Assembly: GCA_001599595.1 (NCBI GenBank)
Contig: BCHH01000012.1
Coordinates: forward strand, 127,543-191,542
DNA from: Beverwykella pulmonaria
Taxonomy: Eukaryota; Ascomycota; Dothideomycetes; Pleosporales; Melanommataceae
Reading direction: 5' to 3'
Length of the DNA: 64,000 nucleotides
The position numbers were made by a program, and so were the translations under genes. Of the stretch, positions 33,967 through 45,697 are shown one piece after another. Position 1 is the stretch's first letter. Every line of letters begins with the position of its first letter. The notes under the pieces were generated by a model. It ran no database searches, was not told where the DNA came from, and saw nothing but the letters and a program-made list of their open reading frames with translations.

Positions 33967-35972
33967 ATGGCGCAGAAAAGCGAGCAGCTGGTGCAGCGGC
34001 CGCTGTATGGTAGGGATTATTTCTTCTTCATACTATGTAAATTCTTATTTTTACAGTGTTCGATCTCCCGGAAGAGCTGCTGTCCACAATCACACTCAAG
34101 AATCAGTCCGACCGTCCAGTCCAGGAAGCTCCATCAACAATACCTACACCTACGACAGAATCATTAGATAATTCCGGATCTGAAGATGGCCCAACCAAAG
34201 CAACCTCATGCAACCTCTGCGGCCTGTCATTCCCCTCTGTCCAAGAGCAGAGAAATCATGTTCGATCTGACCTCCACGGATACAACTTGAAGCAAAAGAT
34301 AAAAGGCCTGAAGCCAGTGGGGGAAGCAGATTTCGAGAAACTCATCGGAGAACTGGATGAGAGCATATCAGGGTCAGAGTCGTCAGAGTCTGAGGACGAC
34401 GAGGTTGATGAGGAGGGAAATAAGACAAAAGAGTCAACTCTAAGTGCGCTCCTGAAGAAGCAGGCCAAAATTTCACATCCAGAATTTGACGATTTGTCGT
34501 CGAAAAAGAACAAGCAGGGCTCGGGGAAGCCGCCGTTGTTCTGGTTCACATCACCCTCATTACCGGAGAATATGTCATTGGGGATATACCGAGCCATATT
34601 TTCTGATGCGGAGCAAGAGGAAGAAGCACACATCCTGGAAACCATTCGGAATAAACAGCTGCACCCAACCCAACCCCTGAAACTCAAATCAGATGGGGGT
34701 CTACCACCACCAGGAACGAACATTGGGCCGCACTACTTCCTCGCAATGATTGGAGGCGGTCACTTCGCCGCTATGATTGTAGCACTTGCCCCAAGAATGG
34801 GTAAGAAACACACCGGAGTGGACGAGCGATCGGCCACCGTCATCGCACACAAGACCTTCCACAGGTACACAACTCGACGGAAACAGGGTGGTTCACAATC
34901 ATCGAACGATGCGGCGAAAGGCGCAGCTCACTCTGCCGGTGCCTCAATACGCCGGTATAACGAAGCGGCACTCACTACTGAAGTACGAGAACTGCTGCAA
35001 AGTTGGAAGAGTATGATCGATACAGCAGACCTGATCTTCGTTCGAGCTACCGGGAGCACCTCGCGACGTGCCTTGTTTGGACCGTATGACGGACAAGTTC
35101 TTCGCAACGATGACCCTCGGAATCGAGGCTTCCCCTTCAGCACACGCCGCGCTACACAGAAAGAGCTTATGCGAGCGTTTGTCGAACTCACACGCGTCAA
35201 GCAAAGCACCATCGACGAAGCAGCTCTCGCCGCCTTAAATACCCCTCCCACCAGCGTCCCCACGAACCCTACGCCATCCAAGCCCCCTAAACTCGCAAAG
35301 CCCTCGAAAGAAGAAGAGGCTGCGACCCTGCATACCTCACAAATCACATCCTTAATCAAGCGCTCCAAAGTCCCCGCGCTCCTCAACTACCTCAAATCAA
35401 ACGCCATCCCATCGTCCTTTACATTCTTCCCGCCAAACCATCACACGCCTACTCCACTCCATTTCGCTGCCTCACTTAACGCGCCCGCCGTCGTCCTCGC
35501 GCTCTTGACAAAAGCTGTTGCAGATCCAACGCTTATGACAGACGATGCGCGCACGCCCTTCAGCCTCGCCGGCGACCGCGCAACACGCGACGCTTTCCGA
35601 GTTGCACGCTCGGAACTCGGCGAAGAGGCCTGGGACTGGGGGAAAGCTGGGGTGCCTGCCGCACTATCGAAATCCGAAGTTGAGAAGCGCGAGGCACGGG
35701 AGAAGGTAGAGAAGGCTGTAGAGGATAAAGCGGAGGCGGAGAGGCGGAAGGCAGAGACGGAGAGGTTGAGGATGGAGAGTGAAGCGGAGGATGCGAAAAG
35801 GAGGGAGAAGAGAGTGGGCAAGGGGAAATCATTGGGAGGTATGCCAGAGAAGTCGGGGGCGGAGAAGCGAGAAGAGGAGGCTAGGGGGTTGACGCCGGAG
35901 GCGAGGGCGAGGTTAGAACGGGAGAGGAGAGCGAGGGCAGCGGAGGAGAGGATGAGGAGGTTAGGCGGGTAG
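33967..35972 (+). CDS. VMS1: Vms1/ANKZF1-type peptidyl-tRNA hydrolase
   Basis: Two exons, join(33967..34009, 34057..35972), 652 aa. Vms1 releases stalled nascent chains from 60S ribosomes in ribosome quality control and links to Cdc48. Domain order is complete. A C2H2-like zinc finger has ligands in SCNLCGLSF...NHVRSDLHG (about 66-88). The VLRF1 domain begins at about residue 235 (GPHYFLAMIGGGHFAAMIVAL), with the catalytic-type Gln in KQGGSQSSND at residue 295 and SAGASIRRYNEAAL after it. Ankyrin repeats run about 460-525 (TPLHFAASLNAPAVVLALL), then a long charged coiled coil. The C-terminal Arg-rich ARLERERRARAAEERMRRL is the place of the Cdc48-binding VIM. The first exon restores the conserved RPLYVFDLPEELL start. 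Convergent with ETF-beta. Confidence 0.95.
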
Positions 35973-36154
35973 TAGAGTGACGTGTGTACGGATATAATTA
36001 GCTCGTTTGGATACACTTGATGCCAATCGAACGAAACCCTACTTGCCCTTCTATCTTTCAATCATAATGCATGTGTTGTTGCCTTTCAGATTTCTAGCCC
36101 AGCCCAATCCATCCAGTACAATATATACAGCACGCACTCACGGAAACCATTCTT

Positions 36155-37030
36155 CTACAAAGCTCCCAACTCCTTCAATTTACTAATCATCCCATCCACA
36201 TCCTCGACCTTGACACCCCCTTTCCGCGCGGCGGGCTCCTCCACCTTCACCGTCTTTAGCCTCGTCTCACTAGCCAGCCCATAATCGCCTAGCGTCTTCT
36301 TCTCGAGCGTCTTCTTCTTCGCCTTCATGATATTGGGCAAACTCGCGTACCGCGGCTCATTCAACCTCAAATCCGTTGTGATGATCATAGGCAGTTTAGC
36401 CCTGAGCGTTTCGACCCCACCATCCACTTCCCTGGTAACCGTGACCTGCTCACCCTCAATTGACACCTTGCTCGCCTGCGTAGCCTGACTCCAGTTCAGC
36501 AGCCCCGCAAGCATCTGCCCCGTCTGTCCTGCATCGTCATCGATACTCTGCTTCCCCAAAATAACCAAGTTGCTCTTCTCCTCATCTACCACTTTCTTCA
36601 ATAATTTCGCTACGCCGAGGGGCTCTAAGCGGTCTTTTTCCTCGACCACGACGTGGATAGAGCGGTCGGCGCCCATGGCCATTGCGGTGCGCAGAATGTC
36701 CTGGGATTTCGGGGGCCCGGCCGAAAAAGCGAGGATTTCGGAGACGGAGGTGGGATTGCGTTCGCGGAGGCGCACGGCTTCCTCGACCGAGAGCTCGTCG
36801 AAAGGGTTCATGGAGTGTTTTACGTTGGTTTCTACGGCCGTGTGAGTGCGGTTTACGCGGGGTTTCACCTGCGGGGTGTTAGTGAGGTGTGGAGGTGGGG
36901 TTTGTGGGTTCAATGGGAGGTAGACAGTTGCCCAATTGGAGAATATTGGCGAAGAGGTTTAGAAAGTAGGAGGACTTACAGTATAGTCAATGACCCGTTT
37001 GATGGGCACTAGGATCCGGAGGCCTGACAT
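36155..37030 (-). CDS. ETFB: Electron transfer flavoprotein beta subunit
   Basis: Two exons, complement(join(36155..36868, 36980..37030)), 254 aa. The short first exon encodes MSGLRILVPIKRVIDYT, the family N-terminus, and the 111-nt intron is phase 0. NPFDELSVEEAVRLRE and SKSNLVILGKQSIDDDAGQTGQMLAGLL-type segments are ETF-beta signatures (read here in parts). KLPMIITTDLRLNEPRYASLPNIMKAKKK is the conserved recognition-loop region that docks acyl-CoA dehydrogenases. ETF passes electrons from mitochondrial dehydrogenases to ETF-ubiquinone oxidoreductase. The beta subunit binds AMP and often lacks a cleaved presequence, as here. It sits in tandem with TAH18, 341 bp downstream of that gene's stop. 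Confidence 0.96.
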
Positions 37031-37371
37031 CGCGATGTGGATTCCCTTGGCTGCTTCTCTTTCTGAGGGTTGGTACGTGGGAAGGAGAGATTGAGGCCGT
37101 GGTTGTGGAGCAGCAAGGGTGGGATGGGATTTGGAAGCTTGGGGGAATCAGATGCTTAAGCCGAGGGCTTGCGGAAAAGTGCCCCGCCGTTGGTTTCCGA
37201 GGGCTTGGCGGTGGAACATAATGCGTGGCACGGCGCCGCTTTGGGCAAATCACGAACTACACGTAACAAATAGTGAACAGGGAGATGTTCTGCTTCGTCT
37301 AGATTCTAGGCCCAAAATCTCTATATGACTTGTCTACTTCTGTCATCCAGAAGTCGCGGGGGATGTTCGCT

Positions 37372-39475
37372 TCACCAAGTCTCTTGCTTGTACCGCCCGC
37401 TCTTCTCCATACCAGCCAGGTACTCTTCGGCTTTTTCTCGACTCATGCTTCCATGGCTCTCGAAACTCTCTATTAAGGCCTCTCGTACTGCTTGTGGCAT
37501 CCTGCCTGAAGAGCCACAGACGTATACAATGCCACCCTTGGTGATCAGTGCGTCATATACCCGCGCGCTCTGCTTCCGGACGAGATCTTGGACGTACACC
37601 TTATGCCGCTACATGGACTTAGTGAACATGTTCCTCTAGCGGAAATATTGAACTTACCTGATCTCTTGAGAATGCGGGAAACACGTCAAGTGGCAGGCCT
37701 TCACTTTTCAGCTTCATCCACTCCTCTTTGAAGTGGTAGTCTGCCTCAGCATTTCGGCATCCAAAGAACAGCACATCCTTTGAACTATCACTGGAAGCCT
37801 TCTGTATTTCTTCTCGCCAGTACTTGCGCTGGTAGATTAACGCTCTCATGGGAGCCACACCGGTACCAGGCCCAATCATCACCACGGGCTTCTCTGTTTC
37901 CGCCTTTGTCACGCCTAATCCTCCCCTTTGCAGCGTCACACTGATCTCTTGGTTAGGCTCCAGTGAGGCGATATACCGTGTGCATACGCCCTGTCGAATG
38001 CGCTTGATGACAGTCCGGTACTTTACAACAGCTATGAGCAGTTCGATTCGCGTCTGGCCATCCGCAGCATCAGACGGCCGCTGCGCACTCGCGATGCTGA
38101 ACTGCCGCCCACGTAAAGCGGGAATAATCGAACAAGCACGCTGCCAAGGAATCTTGACGCTCTCAAATTCTTGCAGGACCTCTAAGATGCTGCGCCGTGG
38201 TCGAGTGGTGTAGTCGTAGAGCTCGTCGATGTATTCTGGATTGATAAACTCGAGAAGCCGATCCCGGTGGAACTCGTCGTTCGTAAAGTGTGCAAGTTGT
38301 GCAAAGAAGGAACGTCGGGGAATGGACATGAGGTCGAGGTGGTTGGTAAGGAGAGTTCGCAAGGTGATGGGGGTGTTTTTAGAGACATTTGGGATAGGTA
38401 ATGGAGACGATGAAGATACGCTGGGCGAGGAAGGAACAAATTTGAGAGGGGTATCGGCAATTAAGTCCCACTGCATGGTCTTCAGGAAATCGTTTACATC
38501 GCAAGGGAAATTCTTGGGATATATTGACAGGACGTCGCCTGGGACGTAAGGATGATATTCAGAAACGTTGAGCGTGAGGTGTCGGACATCTTGCCAATGG
38601 GACGGGGATGTTAGCCTGTCATTTGAGAGTACTCTGGCTGTGAGCCCATTGGGAATGTCAAGGAGGTCCATTGGTGGCAGTTCTGATGCTTCATCGTTGT
38701 GTTCTGGTGCGGTAGCTAGATGTGAAGATGGACTTGCTTCGTCTGCAAATTCGAGCAGCCACTTCGGGTCTAACAACACATTGTCTGGTATCGGCTGAAG
38801 ACCTGGCGGGAGCGGGAACTCCTCTACGAGACGTTGACGGAGGGTGGTTGTCCACGGAAGAAATGACCCATCAACCCTGTGCAGGGAAATCAGACACGTG
38901 GGTTTTCGAAGAAGGCGAACAAATGCATGATCAATGAGACATGTACCTACCCCTCAGGGTGCTGCTCGTCGGATTCACCACGGTCGCATATTGGGTGTGC
39001 TCCCAGCTGGATGAGGCGGTTGTAGAGCTTTCGGTGTGCCCAGTTGAACCTTTACTCATGTCAGAGGCATGTCTAGCGACGCCGCGTCCGAACTCACTTC
39101 GGATAAGAAGTATCCCCGAGTCCAAACGACGCAAACCTCATGTGCTGCAAACATGCAGGACGGAGGCGGGTGCTTCGTAGAGCCCTCCAAAAGGTCTGGG
39201 AGTTGGCGGGCAGATCTCCCTGGCCGGTGGTGGAAATGGCAATCAGCACGACCGAGTGCTGTAGCAACTGCCTCTAGGGGATAAGTCAGGCCCTACATTC
39301 CACAAAAGAACGTCTACTCCTGACGTACAAGATTGATGGCGTTCAACTCGGTGACTTCGGCGTCGAACCGCAGGCGCTCGGCGATCCTTCCCAGCTCTTC
39401 AGCAACGTCCTGGGCGTTGCCTGTTTCGGAGCCATAGAGGACCAGGGCTCGCCGCCCCTGCACTGTGCTCGCCAT
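37372..39475 (-). CDS. TAH18: NADPH-dependent diflavin oxidoreductase Tah18
   Basis: Five exons, complement(join(37372..37608, 37658..38876, 38951..39049, 39098..39267, 39329..39475)), 623 aa. The flavodoxin domain opens with LVLYGSETGNAQDVAEEL (11-28), continues with STTGQGDLPANSQTFWRAL and closes with FGLGDTSYPKFNWAHRKLYNRL; these loops bind FMN. The FAD domain follows, with RQFSIAS and the GVCTRYIASL region. The NADPH domain has MIGPGTGVAPMRALIYQR and FFGCRNAEADYHFKEEW. The C-terminus has IVYVCGSSGRMPQAVREALI. Tah18 donates electrons to Dre2 for cytosolic iron-sulfur protein assembly and for the diferric radical cofactor of ribonucleotide reductase (family knowledge). Every intron is in phase and falls between conserved blocks. 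Confidence 0.96.
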
Positions 39476-40272
39476 AACGCGATCTGGAGGGCTGAAAACT
39501 CAGAGCAGCTTTCCGCCTCTGCAGCCCTGCAGCGGTGGAAAGTGTGCGCGCCGACTGGAAATTGCTGGTGGCTCTTATGGCCGAGGCGCTCTAGCGTCTC
39601 GGGGCCCCCATGCCAAAGTGAAGCTGCATCGTCATTGCGATGCGGTGGGTGAATGGCGTTCAGTAGTGGCGCCAGGACCGAGATGCAGAGTTTGTGGCGC
39701 GACACAGTGCGAGACGATCCGTGTTATGTAAGCCGCTCGTTCGACACGACGGTCGCCACGGCAGCGAGATCTCAGAGTGTGCACAAGTGAGGACAGAGTG
39801 AGGCTCGCCGACCTTCTGTTGCATCCCGGGAACGTCGCAATGGACGCTTTGCTCACCCCTTTTCCCGTGGTGAGGGTTGCCTGGCACTCCCTCACCGTCC
39901 AGGGGCGCCCTTTCCAAACCCGCTTAGCTGCCCCAGTCGGGCCTAGCCCCGAGGGCCTGCGCGCCGACTTCAAAATATTTGAAGCTCCTGCGCCTGCTCC
40001 TTTTCTCTCCACTCCAGTCAACTCCAGAGATCAACCACAACCCCAACCCAACTCTCCACCTTTCCCACTCTCCCCGGGCTCGTAGCTTCCCACGTCAACT
40101 CCCTCTCGTCAATCCAGTTCCACCTGCCAGGCGGTCTCGACAATTTCCATCACCTCCACAAACTAACTGTTCACGGTACGGCCTTTACTTAGGTCAACCA
40201 GGACTCCAAGTTTCCTCAACTTCCCTACACGCTTCGATACCTCGTGTTCATCAACTCCAAACTTCAACAATC
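39476..40272. promoter_or_regulatory. Divergent promoter region of TAH18 and the RRM protein
   Basis: About 800 bp between divergent starts. The part from about 39950 is C/T- and CA-rich, fitting the 5' UTR of a strongly expressed fungal gene. Internal ORFs on both strands look like shadows. Confidence 0.45.
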
Positions 40273-41557
40273 ATGTCCGCTTCTGTCGACAGTGCTACCG
40301 CCCAGATGGCCACTACCACCCTCAACGACACCGCTGAGACGACAAGCACCCAGCCCACCGCCGCCGAGAACGAGGCGGTTCTGGCCAGCGCCGCTGAGGG
40401 TCGGAGACTCTACATTGGGAACCTCGCTTATGCGACCACCGAGGGGGAGTTGAAGGAATTCTTCAAGGACTACCTGGTGTACGTTCATGTGTTTGCCCAG
40501 ACAGCGCCCCATGATGCAATCGAATCTAACATCGCCACTTCCATAGCGAGTCCACCACCATCCCCACCAACCCACGCACCTCGCGCCCCGTCGGCTACGC
40601 CTTCGTGGCTCTGTCAACCCCCACCGAGGCCGAGCGTGCTATCGCCGAGCTGAACGGAAAAGCCATCCTCGACCGCAAGGTCTCCATCCAGCTCGCTCGC
40701 ACCCCTGAAGCCCACGCCGAGGGCTCTGGCAGCGGTGCCGAAGGAGCCAGCGGAACCGAACATCGCCGCCGTGGATCTACCCGCGGCCGTGGCCGAGGCC
40801 GTGGCCGTGGCGGTCGCACCGGACGTGGAGGTCGCGCTGTAAGTAGCATCCATATCCATCGGGTTGAATAATCGTTGACAAAGTTCGCCAAGAAGGCCGA
40901 TGGCGCTGAAGGTGCCGAACACGTTGAAGGAGAGGCCGCTGCCCCCGCCGACAGCACACCTACAAATGTCACCGAGACCACGAACGAAGCGCTTACCACT
41001 GAGAAGGGCGCTGAGGGTGCTGCCTCTAAGAAGCCTCAGGTTCCCCGCGAGCGCAAGCAGCGTGGACCACCTGAGGACGGTGTCCCATCCAAGACCAAGG
41101 TCATGGTTGCCAACCTTCCATACGACCTGAAGGAAGACAAGGCATGTTTTCCGCTTTTCTGAGGTTTTACACGTGAACCTAATTTCTTTCGCAGCTCATG
41201 GAGATCTTCAAGGACTACTCGCCAACCTCGGCCAAGATCGCCCTTCGTCCTATACCCCGCTTCATGGTCAAGAAGCTCCAGGCTCGCAACGAGCCCCGCA
41301 AGGGCCGCGGCTTCGGCTTTGTCACACTCGGCTCTGAGGAGCTCCAACAGAAGGCGTGCGAGGAGATGAACGGCAAGGATATCGAGGGTCGTGAGATCGC
41401 CGTCAAAGTCGCCATTGACTCTCCCGGAAAGGAGGATGACCACCCAGAGGCCCACGCTGAGGGTGAGGAAACTACCGCCGCTGCTGCCACTCCCGCTACC
41501 GAGACCACCACCGAGACTACCACCGAAACACCAGCTATCGTCGAGGCTACTGCCTAG
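40273..41557 (+). CDS. Two-RRM RNA-binding protein with RGG box
   Basis: Four exons, join(40273..40478, 40547..40838, 40884..41141, 41195..41557), 372 aa. RRM1 has RNP2 RLYIGNLAY (about 44-52) and RNP1 GYAFVALS (about 87-94). An Arg/Gly box (TRGRGRGRGRGGRTGRGGRA) ends exon 2. A Lys/Glu/Ala-rich spacer follows. RRM2 has RNP2 KVMVANLPY and RNP1 KGRGFGFVTL. The tail is Thr/Ala/Glu-rich. The third intron (41142-41194) starts with GC, not GT; no GT donor nearby keeps the RRM2 frame. The architecture suggests an mRNA-binding protein in the cytoplasm or nucleus; I cannot name a specific orthologue, though yeast Sgn1/Rbp-like proteins are comparable. The CT-rich leader and Ala/Glu codon choice suggest strong expression. 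Confidence 0.88.
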
Positions 41558-42911
41558 ACAACTCTAGCGTCCTCGAGAGCACGTTGGTGGATTGCTCGGA
41601 TCTTGACTTCACTGCCATGACCTGTCAATTACTCACTTCGTTGCTTTGAGCCGGTGTAAAGGAAGTTGAGAGTTATTTTTATCCATTTCATACTCTGCTA
41701 GACATTGAAGCAATGTTTTACTTAGTCGTCAAATTACAGGGTCAGAAAAGTGAATGGAGTCCTCTGCAGGCAGGATCTGGGTATGGTGGGGCGGTTTACT
41801 GGAAGTTTGTTTTATCTCAAAAAATCTTACGTAATCTTGCCTAGTCTAGCATTTCATCAATGTCAGGGCAGTAGAGTCTCACTGTTTGTCTCTCTGTGTG
41901 CTTGCAAAGGTGTCTTGTGGGCTTCGAAAACTACTTGTACTTTTAGATCTCATTTGCTTTGGGGTTTCGGAGTCAAGCTTTTCGAAATGTCTATAGGCTT
42001 TTCTTTGGGAGTTACAGAGGCAACAGAAGCGTGCTCTTGATGATGTAATGAAATTCATTTTTCAAGGTACTTATCATGTGATGCGGTTATGCATTCCAAA
42101 AGTCGCATACATGTCAGACATCTATGTCTGCTAACCTCTCCTCTCCTCTCGTCAACCTTGTAACACTCTTCATATTCCTATGCAGCCCTGACAACATAAA
42201 TAAAACGGGTAGACTCACATTTCCATTTCGCCTCCTGCTCCGCTGTCTCCACGGGCCTTTCCGCCTAGAGTGGTGCAGTGCGTGGAAGCCAGTAGCGAGA
42301 ATGCGTCATCCGCACTTTGCTGAACTACGGTTCATGGCTGACGCATATATACATTTTCTGTGATGTATGATGAAAGCGTTGTTGATTGCTTGTAGCATAG
42401 TTTTTTAATTATCATCTCAGATCATTTTCCAATCCTGTAAATATTACTGTCTTCCAAACATTTGTGTTGTTGGCAGGAGTTGAAAGCCTGGCGTTGACCT
42501 TAACCAAATATAGGTTTGTCGTCGGTTTACAGGGAAACGCAATACATAGATGCGGATGCTGAGTGCAACTTAACCTTTTTTTTTCAATAACAAATACAAT
42601 TGATATATCTCTCTCTCCATGGGACTTGATAGATCATTTCTGGAGCAAAAATGCGCCGTCTGCCAACCTCTTTTTTTACAGCAACTTACACAGAGCACAG
42701 AGGTAGAGGAACATGCTTTATAAAACCTCTTAGAGTGTTTGATCCTAAGCCTTCGTTATCGTTCGAGGTAGAAACAGAGGTGTTTTGGGTATATTTTTAT
42801 ATAATACATATCGAGTCGTCTGCTAGTAATAGAGAGCTGTGTGTTAAGTCTAATACGCGTGTGCAAGATGGCAGACTGACCGTTAAACATTTCATCTCCC
42901 TCTCCCTCCTC
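41558..42911. other. Convergent intergenic region, AT-rich
   Basis: 3' UTRs of the RRM gene and of ADE8 plus T-rich sequence. Short ORFs here (for example 41750-42040 and 42651-42938) show no coding character. I see nothing else. Confidence 0.4.
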
Positions 42912-43645
42912 TCATGTCTTGCGCCCCAACCCCTCTAGCACTCTCCTCGTCCCCTCAACAATCAGCCTATGCTCCACCTCATGCATCCTCTCCTCCAGCC
43001 CTTCCAGAGGTTCCCCCTCCTTCAGCTCCACCTCCTCCGTCACAATCGCCTCTCCAGCATCCAACTCGACAATCAAATGATGCACCATAACCCCCGTCCT
43101 CTTTCTCTCTCCCTTTTTCCCTTCCTCCCACGCCCTTTCTATCGCGTTAATCCCCTCGATCTCTCCGGGCAGCGCTGGATGCAGATTTATCACTTTTATG
43201 CCCGCGGAAGTGATTGGGTCAATGAAGGAAGGCGAAAAAATGTGCATCCAGCCTGCACAGACGATGACGTCGGGGCGGGGGTCCGTATCCAAAATAATCT
43301 TCGCTAGCGCGGTGTCGTAGGCTTTGCGCGCGGTGGCTCTTCCGTCGTCTGTGTCGGGGTGCTTCTTCTTGTACTGCAAGAGGTTGTGGTAGGTTGTGGG
43401 TATGGAGGCGCGCTCTGCCCGTTCAAGGCCCTTTACGTTTTTGCGACTGCGATAGACGCTGTCAGATTCTACGTCTGTGTGTGCGTCGGCTCTGGGTGCA
43501 AAGAGACATACTTTGATATTACATGTGTAATGCGCGTGTTTGGCAGCGCGGAGGTGCCGCACGCGTCAATGAGGGCTTGTAGATTTGTACCGCCACCGGA
43601 TATCAACACGGTGAGGTTGTAGGGGGTGTCTTGCGAGGTTGACAT
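42912..43645 (-). CDS. ADE8: Phosphoribosylglycinamide formyltransferase
   Basis: Two exons, complement(join(42912..43458, 43512..43645)), 226 aa. Transfers the formyl group of 10-formyl-THF to GAR in purine synthesis. The N-terminus NLTVLISGGGTNLQALIDAC binds the phosphate of GAR. The catalytic core has VCAGWMHIFSPSFID, then KVINLHPALPGEIEG with Asn and His of the active site, and VHHLIVELDAGEAI with the catalytic Asp. The intron join gives ITHVISNVYRSRKNVKGLERA, the conserved strand after the GAR loop. It is a single-domain protein, as usual in ascomycetes, where the GARS and AIRS steps are on another polypeptide. Length fits the family. Confidence 0.96.
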
Positions 43646-43999
43646 TGTAGAGGACTGTGGCTGTTAGATGTGATGCAATTGAGGTTTTTTGGTACAGACG
43701 TACCTGGCGTTGCGGAAGCCCAATTCAGAAATTTGTGGTGAGGGGTGATTTTCTGCCCCACCAGATTGACCTTTTTCGTCAGGGCAGGTTTTGCCGGTCG
43801 AGGTAACGCTGTCCCGTCACGTGCGATGAGTTGCGAATAGAACTTGGAAACAGAGCGAAGGGGGTTGGAATGAATTTGATGAATTGAAAGAAGAGAGGAG
43901 GCTATCCCCCTCAAAGCCTTGAAGGCATATCATCGCCCGGGTACTCCACACCAGACGCCTTGCCCCAACTGATTCTGGAGACTGTCTTTACCAAAACAT
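43646..43999. other. Intergenic region between ADE8 and HAT1
   Basis: Promoter of ADE8 and 3' UTR of HAT1, both on the minus strand. A 103-codon ORF (43603-43914) overlaps ADE8 in another frame and is not supported. Confidence 0.4.
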
Positions 44000-45697
44000 T
44001 CAATTCTTGACTTTTTTCGAAGTCGTAGATGCCGTATCCATGTCCTCCCAGTCATCATCTTCATCTTCAACCACCACCCTCTTCCGCTTGCTTCTACTGC
44101 TGCTTTCTCCGTTCTGTGCCCCGCTCTCATTCTCTATCCACCCTGCCCTCTGCTCGATACCTTGCAATCGCTCTTCATACTCGTCTTGTTGTCCATTGAC
44201 GGCCGCTTCCAGCTTCTCGACCCGTTCTGACGCATCCTCCAGCTGCTCGAGTACATCTGCATTTTGGCGGTATATTCGCTCCTTGATCGCCAGGCGCCAG
44301 AAGTAGTACTTTCGGTCGTTCTCATTGCTTGATTTCTCTTTGCGGGTAATGCGGGCCGTGTTGCGATTATTGATCGGGAGCGTCGAGAAGAGGTGCAGCT
44401 CGAGCATACGGTGGAATTGTCGCGGGGCAATCTTGACTTCGTGCCGAAGGGCATCAAGGTCAACACCGTTGCCCAAAATCAGATCGCGAGGGATGGGTGC
44501 GTCTTTTCGAAGGGCCTCTGGCGGCAGGTTCGAGGCAAGGGAAAGGCCTGCAAAGGCCGGGAGCTTTCGCAGGTAAACGATGTCATTGAAGTCTCGCATG
44601 GCATCAAAGGCTTCGTTGGGATCTTCAACCGTGATTTCGTAGACATTGGGCTGCTTGACGAGATCGGAGAAGATGGTCTCGTAGAGCTTGGTACCGAGAC
44701 ACTTGCCCTGATAATTCGGGAGGACCAGAAACTGGGAGATGCGCTCGCGCGATGGAGCATCCAATGGGTCGAGTCGCACCGGGAAGAGTAACGTCTCTGG
44801 GTCCTGAACCAGGCGACCCGGGGTGGATGTGGTGGCCTCTCCGTTGCTGCTGGCTGGGGGCGAGGGGAGCGATTTGGTGGCACGCATGATCTCGAGGGTC
44901 GGCAAGATCCAGTAGCGGTACGATGTGGAGAAGCCAGCGATGGTGTAGGGAGACACTGCGGAGTCGGCCAAGGGGGTGACCTCATACAGCAGGTACAAAG
45001 TCCAACGCGCCAGGTTCCACTCTTCATCCAGTTCCAGCAGGGACGCGCCCTCTATGAACAGCAGCACCAGGATCTGCATGTTCCGCCACAGCTGCTTTCC
45101 GGCCGGGTCCTTGAAGTTGGTTTTCCACACCTCGTACTCTTTGCCATGTAGCGTGAACCCATGTATCTTCTTGCCTGGCGGCTTCCACGAATTCGCGTTT
45201 GGATCGGGGCCGTGAGCCTGTTCCTGTGCGGCCGAAGGGTGCAAAGCAGCTGTCTCTAGTCAGCCCCAGATCCTGAGCAGGTTCGGGCAGGTGTGAAGTG
45301 TACCTGGGGGAAGGATGCCTTCGAATATCGTGTCGAGATTTTGCTGTTTGTCTTTGGGCAGAAGGCCATCCAGCTGTATCTCCTCCTGAAACGTTATCCT
45401 CAATGACGGCGCGAGGTCATTTGCACGGAAGCTAAGGTCTATGCTAGGCTTCTTGTACCCAACAACGGTCTCCGCTTCGCCGAAGATGGGGTATGTGAAG
45501 GTTGGATGGAAGGGCTCCTCGAGAATGGGCTCGGATTGGCTCGAGGGCCGGGTGAAGTTGATTTTGATCGACTCATTTGCGCTCGCCACATCTACATGAT
45601 GGTCAGCGTAGTCCGTAGAGACATTAGCCATGTGGGCGGGCGTCTTACAATCCTCCATGAGCTGCTCGACAGCAGCCTCAGCGTTACGCGACGACAT
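44000..45697 (-). CDS. HAT1: Histone acetyltransferase type B catalytic subunit
   Basis: Three exons, complement(join(44000..45249, 45304..45591, 45649..45697)), 528 aa. Hat1 acetylates newly made histone H4 (Lys5/Lys12) with its partner Hat2. The N-terminal Hat1 domain has PFHPTFTYPIFGEAETVVGYKKP and GFTLHGKEYEVWK. The GNAT core has the acetyl-CoA loop VLPNYQGKCLGTKLYETIF and the acidic EITVEDPNEAFDAMRDF with the probable catalytic base. A C-terminal helical domain ends in a basic cluster (SRSKRKRVV) and acidic stretch, typical of a nuclear protein. The 57-nt second intron in transcript order (45592-45648) is 1 codon-phase neutral and has no stop, so retention would add 19 residues. The start at 45697 gives the usual short N-terminus; an in-frame upstream extension lacks conservation. 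Confidence 0.95.

Noticed and set aside
35441..36061. 206-codon Ser/Ala-rich ORF opposite VMS1
   Set aside because: It is antisense to the ankyrin and coiled-coil region of VMS1; composition mirrors the Arg/Glu codons of the real gene.
40595..40999. 134-codon minus-strand ORF opposite the RGG box
   Set aside because: Antisense of Arg/Gly codons in a gene with two clear RRMs.
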